A stretch of 31,220 bases of DNA from an uncultured Lachnospiraceae bacterium (GCA_910580015.1 CAJTVT010000034.1:1-31220), one strand, 5' to 3'; counted from the stretch's first letter, positions 15,707 through 24,659 are shown. Made by a program: numbers and translations. The notes: generated by a model from the sequence alone, not told the origin.

Positions 15707-16597
15707 TCAACTAATAGAATATTTTTGGGGTTTTTTTCGAAATTCTGTTGGGGTGCACTGGTATTTTCGTTTGAAGCTTCGATTGAAATAAGATAAGTTC
15801 CCGAATCCAGTTTCCACCGCAATATTTGCTATCGTATCTTCAGAGGAACTTAAAAATCTGGCAGCGATGGTGAGGCGATAGTCGTTTAAGTAGTCCGTAA
15901 AGGATATGGTCATGTGTTCCTTGAAGAACTTCATGAAATGGGATTTGCTGAAGTTGCAGATTCTGGCGGCATCGTCAATGGAAATTTTCTCTGAATAATT
16001 GGTCTCTACATATTTTAAAATTCCTTTCAGGCGATCCAGAGACTTATTTCGTTGTCTGGGCATGGGAGCCTGGATGCAGGAACGGAGTCGATAGAAAAAG
16101 GTAAAGAGTTGGCCCTTGATAGCGAGCTGGTAGCCAGGTGGGAAGCTTTTGCAGATTTCGTCCATGGCATCCAGACATTCCGCGAGCCCAGAGTGATGCA
16201 GGGAACCAGAAGGATAGTGGCTGTCAAAGGAGAGCTTGCCTTGCCTGAGAGGATGGAAAAATTCTGTTGTGCAGAGATCCCCCTTGGGGGCCATCAAGAT
16301 GGAAAGTTGAAAAATAATATTTTCGTACTCCATAGAATGTCCTGGAATCTGTTGGATGGAATGGAGCTGGCCAGGAGGGATCACCACTATGTCACCCTGC
16401 GATACCTCAAAAGGGCAGAGATTTACCGCAATTGTGCCCATCCCTTTTTTGATATAAACAATTTCCATATCATTGTGCCAGTGGGTGTGCACAACCGTAA
16501 AGTCTAGAGGAATGCTGCATAAATAGATGTTGAAGGGAAAATTTCCATGTCCGTGAAATTTGGTTTCCTGGGAGCGTTCATATTCTAAAATATCCAT
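15707..16597 (-). CDS. AraC-family regulator with cupin sensor domain
   Basis: The 296-residue product has an N-terminal AraC-type cupin (about 20-150; HTHWHNDMEIVYI, GDIVVIPPGQLH) and a C-terminal pair of helix-turn-helix motifs (about 195-290; ISIDDAARICNFSKSHFMKFFK and IANIAVETGFGNLSYFNRSFK shown here in part, ending CTPTEFRK). Such regulators bind a sugar or related ligand and activate nearby transport or metabolic genes. AGGAG lies 9 nt before the start. The gene is divergent from glycogen phosphorylase with overlapping promoters, so that gene and its own are the likely targets. The ligand is unknown. Confidence 0.88.
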   Translation of the reverse strand: MDILEYERSQETKFHGHGNFPFNIYLCSIPLDFTVVHTHWHNDMEIVYIKKGMGTIAVNLCPFEVSQGDIVVIPPGQLHSIQQIPGHSMEYENIIFQLSILMAPKGDLCTTEFFHPLRQGKLSFDSHYPSGSLHHSGLAECLDAMDEICKSFPPGYQLAIKGQLFTFFYRLRSCIQAPMPRQRNKSLDRLKGILKYVETNYSEKISIDDAARICNFSKSHFMKFFKEHMTISFTDYLNDYRLTIAARFLSSSEDTIANIAVETGFGNLSYFNRSFKRKYQCTPTEFRKKPQKYSIS

Positions 16598-16610
16598 AAG
16601 CGTTTGCTCC

Positions 16611-16629
16611 TATTTGATAATATTTGATA
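16611..16629. promoter_or_regulatory. Direct repeat, candidate AraC-type operator
   Basis: TATTTGATA occurs at 16611-16619 and 16621-16629 (10-bp period), just upstream of the glgP -35 and just downstream of the expected araC start point. That position would permit activation of glgP and self-repression. Confidence 0.45.
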
Positions 16630-16631
16630 GT

Positions 16632-16661
16632 ATTGTACTATATTTTGCTATCATACGGCAA
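16632..16661 (-). promoter_or_regulatory. Promoter of the araC-type gene
   Basis: On the minus strand TTGCCG (16661-16656) and TACAAT (16637-16632) are 18 bp apart. It overlaps the opposing glgP promoter. Confidence 0.5.
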
Positions 16662-16673
16662 GAAAAATATAGT
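16645..16673 (+). promoter_or_regulatory. Promoter of glgP
   Basis: TTGCTA (16645-16650) and TATAGT (16668-16673) are separated by 17 bp; the leader would be about 100 nt. It is interleaved with the minus-strand promoter. Confidence 0.5.
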
Positions 16674-16778
16674 AGGAGCAGGTATACTCATATCATAATC
16701 GTCTCATGAGCAGAGACAAGTGCAATAGAATAAGCACTTAGAAAATAGGGAACGCTTAGAATAAAAAGGAGAATGAAA

Positions 16779-19052
16779 ATGAGTGTCAATGTAAGTGTTG
16801 ATGTAAGAGAGTTATTAGAAAAGAAATGCTGTAATAATCTTGCAGCCTGTACAGATGAGCAGCTCTATTATGGACTGCTTGGGGTAGTAAAAGACCTTGC
16901 CAAAGAGAAAGAAAGCAATCAGGGCAAGAAAAAAATCTACTATATTTCAGCGGAATTTTTGATCGGAAAGCTGTTATCCAACAATTTAATTAATCTGGGA
17001 ATTTACGATGAAGTGGCAGCTCTGTTAAAAGAGTATGGCAAGGACATTAATCTGATTGAGCAGGTAGAACCAGAGCCTTCCCTGGGCAACGGCGGATTGG
17101 GGCGTCTGGCAGCATGTTTTTTGGATTCTATGGCATCGATCGGATTGAACGGAGACGGAATTGGACTGAATTATCATTTTGGTTTGTTCTTGCAGACATT
17201 TGAGAATCATTTGCAGAAAGAAAATAAAAATCCCTGGATGGAACAAGAAGGATGGTTGACTCGAACAGATGTGACTTATCCAGTACAGTTTGGTGGATTT
17301 ACAGTACAATCTAGAATGTATGATTTAGATGTGACTGGATATGATAATCGTACCAACAAACTGCATTTATTTGATATTGAGACTGTGGATGAGAACTTGG
17401 TTGGAGATGGAATAGATTTTAATAAAGAAGATATTTGCAAAAATCTCACCTTGTTCTTATATCCAGACGATTCCGATGACGCTGGAAGACTTCTTCGTGT
17501 ATACCAGCAGTATTTTATGGTGAGCAATGGAGCTAGGCTGATTCTGGATGAATGTAGGGCTAAGGGCTGTAACCTTTATGATTTGCCAGAATATGCGGCG
17601 ATTCAGATTAATGATACACATCCCAGTATGGTGATTCCAGAACTGATCCGACTGCTGATGGAAGAAGGCATCCGTATGAAGGACGCTATTGAGATTGTGT
17701 CCAAGACTTGTGCCTACACAAATCACACGATTTTGGCAGAAGCTTTGGAGAAGTGGCCGATGGATTACCTGAACAAAGCAGTTCCACAGTTGATGCCGAT
17801 TATTCGAGAACTTGACACGATAGTAAAAGACAAATTCAAAGATCCTTCTGTGGCAATTATCGATCAATTTCATCTGGTGCATATGGCACACATGGATATC
17901 CACTATGGCTACAGTGTCAACGGCGTGGCATATCTGCACACTGAAATTTTAAAGAAAAACGAGCTGAATAATTTTTATAAAATATATCCAGAAAAGTTCA
18001 ATAATAAGACCAACGGAATTACATTCCGCCGCTGGCTGATGCACTGTAACAAGGGATTGAGCCATTATCTGGATGAGGTGATTGGAACAGGCTGGCATAA
18101 GGAAGCAAAGGAGTTGGAGAAATTGCTGGCCTTTGCAGAGGATCAGAAAGTCTTAGAGAAGATGTTGGATATTAAGAAAGAAAATAAACGTGCGCTTGTG
18201 ACATATTTGAAGGAAACGCAAGGTGTGGAGATTGATGAGAATTCTATTTTTGATATTCAAATCAAGCGCCTCCATGAGTACAAACGCCAGCAGATGAATG
18301 CGCTGTATATTATCCATAAATATTTGGAGATCAAAAAGGGAGAAAAGCCGTCAACGCCAATTACGGTAATTTTTGGTGCCAAGGCAGCGCCGGCCTATGT
18401 GATTGCGAAGGATATTATTCACCTGATTCTCTGTTTGCAGGAAATCATCAATCAGGATCCGGAGGTAAGTCCTTATCTTAAGGTGGTTATGGTGGAGAAT
18501 TACAATGTCACCAAGGCAGAAAAACTTATTCCAGCATGTGATATTTCAGAACAGATATCTTTGGCAAGTAAAGAAGCATCTGGAACTGGAAATATGAAAT
18601 TTATGCTAAACGGAGCAGTTACACTTGGAACGATGGATGGAGCCAATGTTGAGATCGCAGATCTGGTGGGCAAGGAGAATATTTATATTTTCGGAGAGAG
18701 CTCAGACACTGTGATTGAACACTATGAAAAAAAAGATTACGTATCCAAAAAGTTCTACGAAGAAGATGAGGATATCAAGGAAGCCGTGGATTTTATCGTC
18801 GGTGAGGAAATGTTGAAGGTGGGACAAAAGGAAAATCTGGAGCGGCTTTACAAAGAGCTTTTAAATAAAGATTGGTTTATGACATTGCTTGATTTCAAAG
18901 ATTATGTAGCGAAGAGGGAAGAGTGCTACCAAGACTATGAGGACCAGATGGTATGGGCAAAGAAGATGCTGGTGAATACGGCGAAGGCAGGATTTTTCTC
19001 TTCTGACCGAACTATCGCAGAATATAATCAAGATATCTGGAAATTGTCATAA
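16779..19052 (+). CDS. glgP: Glycogen/alpha-glucan phosphorylase (GT35)
   Basis: The 757-residue product cleaves alpha-1,4-glucan with phosphate to glucose 1-phosphate in the cytosol. N-terminal YYISAEFLIGKLLSNNL and EPEPSLGNGGLGRLAACF are GT35 signatures, and the PLP lysine is K607 in GTGNMKFMLNGA. HEYKRQQMN and VTKAEKLIPACDISEQIS support the C-terminal domain. AAGGAG at 16766-16771 is 1 nt from an ATG at 16773 but 7 nt from the ATG at 16779, so the latter is the likely start. It is somewhat shorter than the 800-plus residues of many bacterial enzymes, common in clostridia. No other glycogen gene is adjacent, so the glucan could be maltodextrin. Confidence 0.93.
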   Translation: MSVNVSVDVRELLEKKCCNNLAACTDEQLYYGLLGVVKDLAKEKESNQGKKKIYYISAEFLIGKLLSNNLINLGIYDEVAALLKEYGKDINLIEQVEPEPSLGNGGLGRLAACFLDSMASIGLNGDGIGLNYHFGLFLQTFENHLQKENKNPWMEQEGWLTRTDVTYPVQFGGFTVQSRMYDLDVTGYDNRTNKLHLFDIETVDENLVGDGIDFNKEDICKNLTLFLYPDDSDDAGRLLRVYQQYFMVSNGARLILDECRAKGCNLYDLPEYAAIQINDTHPSMVIPELIRLLMEEGIRMKDAIEIVSKTCAYTNHTILAEALEKWPMDYLNKAVPQLMPIIRELDTIVKDKFKDPSVAIIDQFHLVHMAHMDIHYGYSVNGVAYLHTEILKKNELNNFYKIYPEKFNNKTNGITFRRWLMHCNKGLSHYLDEVIGTGWHKEAKELEKLLAFAEDQKVLEKMLDIKKENKRALVTYLKETQGVEIDENSIFDIQIKRLHEYKRQQMNALYIIHKYLEIKKGEKPSTPITVIFGAKAAPAYVIAKDIIHLILCLQEIINQDPEVSPYLKVVMVENYNVTKAEKLIPACDISEQISLASKEASGTGNMKFMLNGAVTLGTMDGANVEIADLVGKENIYIFGESSDTVIEHYEKKDYVSKKFYEEDEDIKEAVDFIVGEEMLKVGQKENLERLYKELLNKDWFMTLLDFKDYVAKREECYQDYEDQMVWAKKMLVNTAKAGFFSSDRTIAEYNQDIWKLS

Positions 19053-19144
19053 CGTTAATTTTTTAGTGTGGTGACTGCTTAACATTCTGCGCAATTCGTC
19101 CGATTGTTATGCGGTCAATACACTATGAGGAAGGTGGAATTAAA

Positions 19145-19738
19145 ATGAAACAAAAGATAATCGTATGTATTTGTTTAATTTTTCTGATGTTGAATCTGAC
19201 GGCTTGCATAGGAGGGCCAGAGATGCCCATGGAGGTCACAGTGGATGGCTATAACATTGTGCTAGGTAAGACAACGATGCAGGATCTGATTGATCAGGGA
19301 TATGAAGTGAGCAGCAATGGTAGCCAGGATGTGGCGGAAGATGGAGATGCGTATATTTCTTTTTTCTATAGCCTTGATAAGGGAGCTGGACATCAATTCT
19401 GGGTTACTGTCAGTGTTCCGTGGAGTGGAAATACAGATATTTCTGCCGAGAGCGCGCAATCTGCCACAGAGGGAATTGTGCAGGCTGTCCAGGTGAAGAA
19501 GTCTTCCACGGAGGATATCACAGTCACTTATAACGGTGTGCAACTTTCAGATATGAGTTTTGACACCGCTTCGGAGTGGGGGGCAAAAGAAAAGGAAGAT
19601 CAGTCTGTGAAAACATATCAATTGACAGCAAAGCAGGGATTTCTTACCTGGGAAGCTGTGAATACTTCGGATGAGAATTTTAATGAACTGCGGATTCAAA
19701 TGAATAAGAAAGAATTTGAAAAAATGCAGAAATCTTAG
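19145..19738 (+). CDS. Lipoprotein of unknown function
   Basis: The 197-residue product has a lipoprotein signal: KQKIIVCICLIFLMLNLTAC with the lipobox LTAC, so Cys20 would be lipidated and the protein held on the outer face of the membrane. The rest starts PMEVTVDGYNIVLGKTTMQDL, a pattern seen in small secreted proteins that begin with a short beta strand and a helix, and ends in a Lys-rich tail. I do not recognise the family. GGAAGGTGG precedes the ATG at 19145; a longer frame exists, but the signal peptide fits this start. It follows glgP by about 90 nt and precedes sfsA by 29 nt. Confidence 0.8.
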   Translation: MKQKIIVCICLIFLMLNLTACIGGPEMPMEVTVDGYNIVLGKTTMQDLIDQGYEVSSNGSQDVAEDGDAYISFFYSLDKGAGHQFWVTVSVPWSGNTDISAESAQSATEGIVQAVQVKKSSTEDITVTYNGVQLSDMSFDTASEWGAKEKEDQSVKTYQLTAKQGFLTWEAVNTSDENFNELRIQMNKKEFEKMQKS

Positions 19739-19767
19739 AAAAATAAGCAGACATCGGGAGAACTGAC

Positions 19768-20472
19768 ATGAAATATATGCAGATCCAGCAAGGGTATTTT
19801 CTGGAGCGGCCCAATCGTTTTATTGCCCTTGTAGATATAGCAGGAAAAATTGAAAAATGTCATGTGAAAAATACCGGAAGATGTCAAGAACTGTTCCAGC
19901 CGGGGACTAAAGTTTGGGTGGACAAAAGTGAGAATCTCAATCGGAAGACGCTCTATGATCTGGTGGCGGTAAGCAAAGCAGGCCGCGTGATCAATGTGGA
20001 TTCTCAGGCGCCCAACCAGATCGTGAAAGAGTGGTTGCAAGCAGAGGAAGGGCAGTCTAAGGCACAGCCTTTGTTTTCGGATATTACTTATATAAAACCG
20101 GAGTGTAAATATCATGATTCCAGAATTGATTTTTATATAGAAACGCAAGATGGTAAAAAGATCTTTCTTGAAGTGAAGGGTGTGACGCTAGAAGAAGAAG
20201 GAGTAGCCCGTTTTCCGGATGCCCCAACAGAGCGTGGGATCAAACATATGTTGGAATTGCAAAAAGCAGTGTTGGAAGGATATGAGGCATATATTCTCTT
20301 TGTGATTCAGATGAAGGGGGTTCAATATTTTGAGCCAAATGATCGCACTCACCCACAGTTTGGGGAGACTTTGCGCCAGGTGAAAGATGCAGGTGTAGGT
20401 GTTCTTGCCTATGATTGTCTGGTGACGCCAGAAGAGCTTACGTTAGAACTTCCGATTGCCATTCATTTATAA
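19768..20472 (+). CDS. sfsA: SfsA family protein (DNA/RNA nuclease fold)
   Basis: The 234-residue product is SfsA: MQIQQGYFLERPNRF at the N-terminus (OB-like part), then a nuclease-fold C-terminal half with RIDFYIE, FLEVKGVTLEE and PDAPTERGIKH motifs. Length is typical. SfsA was named for sugar-fermentation effects in E. coli; the fold places it with restriction-endonuclease-like nucleases, and the cellular role is unsettled. GGGAG lies before the start. It probably shares a transcript with the lipoprotein gene and is closed by the structured terminator downstream. Confidence 0.92.
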   Translation: MKYMQIQQGYFLERPNRFIALVDIAGKIEKCHVKNTGRCQELFQPGTKVWVDKSENLNRKTLYDLVAVSKAGRVINVDSQAPNQIVKEWLQAEEGQSKAQPLFSDITYIKPECKYHDSRIDFYIETQDGKKIFLEVKGVTLEEEGVARFPDAPTERGIKHMLELQKAVLEGYEAYILFVIQMKGVQYFEPNDRTHPQFGETLRQVKDAGVGVLAYDCLVTPEELTLELPIAIHL

Positions 20473-20473
20473 A

Positions 20474-20565
20474 GGGGCTGCTGCAACAAGCGAATAATCG
20501 ATACGATATCGTATTAAAAATACCGTATTGTAGAAATATTTTGCTTGGTGCAGCAGTCCCTTTTT
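20474..20565 (+). terminator. Long structured terminator after sfsA
   Basis: GGGGCTGCTGCA (20474-20485) pairs with TGCAGCAGTCCC (20549-20560), then TTTTT. CAAGC/GCTTG extends the stem. The enclosed part has the perfect palindrome ATACGATATCGTAT (20501-20514) and a related ATACCGTAT. It is larger than a plain terminator and could be a dispersed palindromic repeat that serves as one. Confidence 0.75.
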
Positions 20566-20617
20566 CAGATCCCACAAGCAGTTGATAGCTCAGGGAATGA
20601 GTTTTTTATTCTATCTG

Positions 20618-21898
20618 TCAATTTTCTTTTAACAGTTCCTTCGGCAGTCGCAAAAACAGCTTGTTGATGCGGTTTTTGTCGGTATCTTCCACCCTTAGAA
20701 AAATTCCTTCTGGTGTGGTAATGGATTCCCCTTCCTGGGGAAGATGATCCAGCAGTTCAATCATGTAGCCTCCAACTGTGTCATAGTCCTCAGAGGAAAG
20801 CTTTAAATGCAGCTTATTACAAAGATCCTCCAAATTCATAGAACCTTGAACCAGGTATTCCAGATCACTCAGCTTTTGAAGGGGATCTTCTTCATCTATG
20901 TCGTATTCATCCCGGATCTCACCGACAATTTCCTCTAAAATATCTTCCAGCGTGATAAGTCCTGCTGTAACCCCATACTCATCCAATACGATGGCGATAT
21001 TAAGAGAGGATTTTTTCATTTCAAGTAAAAGATCCACGGTTTTTTTGTGTTCATAGGTGTAGTAGGGCTTGCGTAAAATGTCTTGGACGGAAAAGCTGTC
21101 TCTGCTGGCCTCATATAAGAGAAGATCCTTCATGTTGATAGTGCCAATTACATTGTCAATCGAATCTTTATAAATTGGAAGTCGGGTAAATTTGTCTTCC
21201 CGAAAAATTTGGATCAGCTCTTCGTAGCTGCTGTTAATATCAGCAAATGTCATGTCAATTCTGGGAACCATGATTTCTTTTGCCTGAGAATCACCAAAAT
21301 CAAACACATTGTTGATCATGGCATGTTCTTCTGGTTCAATGACGCCCTCCTGATGACTGACATCCACAATTGTGCGAAGCTCTGCCTCCGTAAGGGTATT
21401 TGTGTCCTTTGAGACATTCACCCGCAACAGAATCAAAAAGCCCATGGACAATTTATTGATAATAAAAATTGCAGGGGTCAAAAGCTTCATAAGTCCCAGG
21501 ATTGGCCCAGAGTATGCCAGGGAAATCTTATCTGCGTGAATGGTGGCAAGGGTTTTAGGTGAAATTTCACCGAAAATAAGGACCAGAATTGTCAAAAGTC
21601 CGGTTGCAATCCCAGCTCCCGCATTTCCAAAAATCTTGATGGCAAGTGCCGTTGCAATGGAAGACGCTGACAAATTCACAATGTTGTTGCCAATTAAGAT
21701 GGCGCTCAGCATTTTGCCAGAATCATTGGTGATATCCAAAACACGTTGCGCCCGTTTGTCTCCTTCATCAGCAAGTCCCTTAAGCCGGAGCTTGTTGGAA
21801 GTGGTCAGTGCTGTTTCCGCTGAGGAAAAAAACGCAGATAACAATAATAATACTACTACAAATAATAACTGTATGACCTCACTCGAGTCCAAATGCAT
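20618..21898 (-). CDS. CorC/HlyC-type membrane protein (CNNM-CBS-CorC)
   Basis: The 426-residue product has a DUF21/CNNM membrane domain (about 1-185; four hydrophobic segments, SSAETALTTSN and FGEISPKTLA motifs), a CBS pair (about 195-320; ELRTIVDVSHQEG leads in, MVPRIDM and DEYGVTAGLITLEDILEEIVGEI typical) and a C-terminal CorC_HlyC domain. Bacterial members are linked to Mg or Co efflux; the hemolysin label is historical. The ATG at 21898 lies only 2 nt after AAGGAG, so a TTG two codons on (21892) or the upstream ATG at 21946 cannot be excluded. It stands alone on the minus strand. Confidence 0.88.
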   Translation of the reverse strand: MHLDSSEVIQLLFVVVLLLLSAFFSSAETALTTSNKLRLKGLADEGDKRAQRVLDITNDSGKMLSAILIGNNIVNLSASSIATALAIKIFGNAGAGIATGLLTILVLIFGEISPKTLATIHADKISLAYSGPILGLMKLLTPAIFIINKLSMGFLILLRVNVSKDTNTLTEAELRTIVDVSHQEGVIEPEEHAMINNVFDFGDSQAKEIMVPRIDMTFADINSSYEELIQIFREDKFTRLPIYKDSIDNVIGTINMKDLLLYEASRDSFSVQDILRKPYYTYEHKKTVDLLLEMKKSSLNIAIVLDEYGVTAGLITLEDILEEIVGEIRDEYDIDEEDPLQKLSDLEYLVQGSMNLEDLCNKLHLKLSSEDYDTVGGYMIELLDHLPQEGESITTPEGIFLRVEDTDKNRINKLFLRLPKELLKEN

Positions 21899-22139
21899 CT
21901 CTCCTTTCGATATACATAATATAAAGGAAGAAACAGGATTTTGCAAGATATTTAGATAAATTTTCCAAGTATTTTATTACGTTTGCGATGAAATTTCTGT
22001 ATAACAAAAAAGAGAGCGTGTGGTATGTCCTAATTTTTCAAAGATACATCAGGAATAGTTTGGTGACAAGCGGAATAAAATATCATAGAATTTATATATT
22101 TGGTGATTAAAAATTGCAGAAAAAGAGAGGAAGAGAGCT

Positions 22140-22550
22140 ATGGAAAAAAATCCTATGAGAAAGAATCTGCTTCAAGCGCAGGGAGAGAAGAAAGTGAGAG
22201 TATCAGTGCTTTCAATTATGAAAATATTGCTGGCAATGTATTTGGTAACGGGTGGGCTGCTGTTGGTTTTGTCTGCATTGCTCTATAAGATGCAGCTCAG
22301 CGAAAGTGTGGTTTCCGCAGGTATTGTCTTGATCTACGTGGTTTCAGGATTTTTAGGGGGATTGTTAAGCGGTAAAGTCATGAAGACACGAAGATTTTTC
22401 TGGGGAATGGTTATGGGAGGAGCCTATTTCCTGATTTTGGTTTTAGGCTCCATCCTATTTCAAAAGGGGGTAAATATGGAAGTGTCCCGTTTCTTTACCA
22501 CCTTAATTTTGTGTACGGCATCTGGGATGATAGGGGGGATGGCAAGCTGA
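22140..22550 (+). CDS. TIGR04086 family membrane protein
   Basis: The 136-residue product has four hydrophobic segments (about 24-47, 55-78, 86-105, 112-134), small Gly-rich turns (GFLGGLLSGKVMKTRRFFWG) and a charged N-terminus. This matches the TIGR04086 family of clostridial membrane proteins of unknown function. A purine-rich GAGAGGAAGAGAG precedes the ATG. It stands alone here between the CorC-type gene and a convergent KDG kinase gene. Confidence 0.75.
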   Translation: MEKNPMRKNLLQAQGEKKVRVSVLSIMKILLAMYLVTGGLLLVLSALLYKMQLSESVVSAGIVLIYVVSGFLGGLLSGKVMKTRRFFWGMVMGGAYFLILVLGSILFQKGVNMEVSRFFTTLILCTASGMIGGMAS

Positions 22551-22571
22551 TGGATGTTTTTCTGCACAGAA

Positions 22572-23600
22572 CTATCTTTGCACCCTGCCGGAGGCATCTC
22601 CGTTTGCTAATTTTAATACTTCATCCAGAGATACAAGATTAAAATCGCCTTCAATGGAGTGTTTCAGGCAAGAAGCGGCTACTGCGAAGTTAATCGTCTG
22701 TTGTGGTTTATAACCCATCAGGGAGGCGGCAATCAATCCGCCGCCAAAACTGTCACCACCGCCTACTCGGTCAACGATATGCATGTGGTATTTTGGGCTG
22801 AAATAATAGTCGTTCCCATCGTAAAGCATGGCGGACCAGTCGTTGTCATTGGCGGAAATGGATTCACGCAGAGTGATGGCAACTTTTGAAAAATGAAAAC
22901 GTTCTTGTAACTGTCTTGCCACATCTTTATAACCTTCGCGATTTACAGTTCCGGCGGTAACATCGGTATCTTTAGCCTGAATACCAAATACATCAGAAGC
23001 ATCCTCTTCGTTGGCGATACATACATCTACATATTTACAAAGATTTTCCATTACCTGACCAGCCTTTTCCCGACTCCACAGCTTATTGCGGTAATTTAGG
23101 TCACAGGAGATGGTAACACCTGCATCTTTTGCTGCCTGACAAGCCATCAGACACAGATCAGCAATGGTGTCATTTAAAGCAGGTGTGATTCCAGTAAAAT
23201 GAAACCAGTCTGCTCCAGTAAAGATTTCTTTCCAACAAAAATCTTCTGAGGAGGCAGTGAAAAGAGAGGAGCCAGCTCGATCATAGATGACTTTAGAAGG
23301 TCTTTGGGATGCTCCCTTTTCCAGATAGTAAATGCCAATACGTTCGCCTCCACGGGCAATGTGGGAGGTGTCCACACCGTATCTTCGAAGCGCATTGACG
23401 CCAGCCTGCCCAATTTCATGGGAAGGAAGTCGTGATACAAATACAGAGTGTAGGCCATAATTTGCCAGGGAGACACAGACATTCGCTTCTCCGCCTCCAA
23501 AAGTGGCGCCCAGGGAGTCGGCCTGGACAAATCGTTGATATCCTTGTGGGGCAAGCCGCAGCATGAGTTCCCCAAAAGTAATTACTTTTTTACCAGTCAT
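22572..23600 (-). CDS. kdgK: 2-keto-3-deoxygluconate kinase (PfkB family)
   Basis: The 342-residue product is a ribokinase-fold sugar kinase predicted to phosphorylate KDG to KDPG. FGGGEANVCVSLANYG is the N-terminal PfkB motif, and RVGGGDSFGGGLIAASL holds the catalytic Asp and anion hole. Adjacent KDPG aldolase supports KDG as substrate. AAAGGAG lies 7 nt before the ATG at 23600; the longer frame from 23633 overlaps the end of the aldolase gene and lacks such a site. It is the last gene of the minus-strand operon, 29 nt after eda. Confidence 0.9.
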   Translation of the reverse strand: MTGKKVITFGELMLRLAPQGYQRFVQADSLGATFGGGEANVCVSLANYGLHSVFVSRLPSHEIGQAGVNALRRYGVDTSHIARGGERIGIYYLEKGASQRPSKVIYDRAGSSLFTASSEDFCWKEIFTGADWFHFTGITPALNDTIADLCLMACQAAKDAGVTISCDLNYRNKLWSREKAGQVMENLCKYVDVCIANEEDASDVFGIQAKDTDVTAGTVNREGYKDVARQLQERFHFSKVAITLRESISANDNDWSAMLYDGNDYYFSPKYHMHIVDRVGGGDSFGGGLIAASLMGYKPQQTINFAVAASCLKHSIEGDFNLVSLDEVLKLANGDASGRVQR

Positions 23601-23629
23601 AAATGTTCTCCTTTTCGGAAAAGGTTTTG

Positions 23630-24259
23630 TCAAGTACGGACGGTACGAACAGCTTCCGCTGTCAGTTGTTGAATTTCTTTGAAATTGCCAGCTTTGACAA
23701 GCTCATCTTTTACCATCCAGCTTCCGCCGCAGGCGGTTACCCGATCAAAGGCAAGGTAGGTATGAAGATTTTCAAGGTTAATTCCTCCTGTAGGCATAAA
23801 CTGGATCTGAGGATAAGGTGCAGATAGAGCTTTGATCATCTCAAGTCCTCCAGAAGCTTCGGCTGGAAAAAATTTCAATAGGGTTAACCCCATGCTGAGA
23901 GCCGTTTCAATGCCAGTGGGATTGTTGATTCCAGGGATAACAGGATATTTTTTCTTAATGCAGTGTTTGACCATTACCGGATTCAATCCTGGACTTACGA
24001 TAAATTTTGCTCCTGCTTTCATAGCCTGGTCGGCTTGGGCAGGAGTTAGAACTGTTCCAGCCCCCACCAACATTTCAGGAAATTCCCGTGATATTATTTG
24101 TATAGATTCAACAGCGGCCTCTGTACGAAAAGTAATCTCGGCACAGGGGAGTCCACCATTACATAGGGCCTTTGCAAGTGGTTTTGCATTGACTGGGTCG
24201 TGCAAGACCACCACAGGTACAATACGAATGTGCTTTAGTTGTTCTATCATATTCAGCAT
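23630..24259 (-). CDS. eda: KDPG/KHG aldolase
   Basis: The 209-residue class I aldolase splits KDPG to pyruvate and glyceraldehyde 3-phosphate. The Schiff-base lysine is in LLKFFPAEASGG, the conserved Glu in CAEITFRTEAA, and GAGTVLTPAQ, FIVSPGLNP and MPTGGI are family motifs. AGGAGG precedes the start. Together with kdgK it forms the lower Entner-Doudoroff branch used for hexuronates such as galacturonate or glucuronate; no uronate isomerase or dehydratase is nearby, so the supply route is elsewhere. Confidence 0.93.
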   Translation of the reverse strand: MLNMIEQLKHIRIVPVVVLHDPVNAKPLAKALCNGGLPCAEITFRTEAAVESIQIISREFPEMLVGAGTVLTPAQADQAMKAGAKFIVSPGLNPVMVKHCIKKKYPVIPGINNPTGIETALSMGLTLLKFFPAEASGGLEMIKALSAPYPQIQFMPTGGINLENLHTYLAFDRVTACGGSWMVKDELVKAGNFKEIQQLTAEAVRTVRT

Positions 24260-24270
24260 GATAATTCCTC

Positions 24271-24543
24271 CTATATCAGACCAGGAGCATTTGGTGTGAG
24301 GGTATCAGGTTTTGATAATAATACGGGAGGTGTGACCCAGGTTAAAGGAGGCTGCTCTGGGGCACCGCCAGGATTGTAGTCAGGATCCTCATTGTCATGA
24401 TATCCATTTTGACCACCTCTATGGTAATCATTCTCTTTGGGATTGTCGGAACGATTTTGTCCATCAGATCCAGTTCTTTCAGGAAGGTCGCTGTCTGGGA
24501 TGTTTCCATCATCGTAGATATTTTTTGTGCTTTCGTAACTCAT
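24271..24543 (-). CDS. Small disordered acidic/proline-rich protein at the head of the ED operon
   Basis: The 90-residue product is rich in Asp, Asn, Gly and Pro (NIPDSDLPERTG, HDNEDPDYNPGGAPEQPP) with almost no hydrophobic residues until a short C-terminal part, PPLTWVTPPVLLSKPD. It has no signal peptide, membrane segment or Cys. I do not recognise it. AAAGGAG stands 6 nt upstream of the ATG, and the frame closes 11 nt before eda, with the eda ribosome site in the gap. That supports a real, co-translated gene. It may be a lineage-specific small protein, or a leader whose translation sets eda expression. Confidence 0.6.
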   Translation of the reverse strand: MSYESTKNIYDDGNIPDSDLPERTGSDGQNRSDNPKENDYHRGGQNGYHDNEDPDYNPGGAPEQPPLTWVTPPVLLSKPDTLTPNAPGLI

Positions 24544-24595
24544 AAAAATCTCCTTTCAGTAAATGTTTTGGTTAGTATGCGAAAAAGCAGTCGGA

Positions 24596-24624
24596 ATTAT
24601 ACGCATTTTGATGAAAATGAGAAT
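24596..24624 (-). promoter_or_regulatory. Candidate promoter of the ED operon
   Basis: On the minus strand TATAAT (24601-24596) is preceded after 16 bp by TTCTCA (24623-24618), a weak -35. The leader would be about 45 nt. Confidence 0.45.
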
Positions 24625-24659
24625 TATGTTTTTGAATTTAGAAGGGATTTGATTTGCAC

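Noticed and set aside
16052..16507. Plus-strand frame opposite the AraC-type gene
   Set aside because: Clear AraC family motifs lie on the minus strand; the plus frame has no family likeness or ribosome site.
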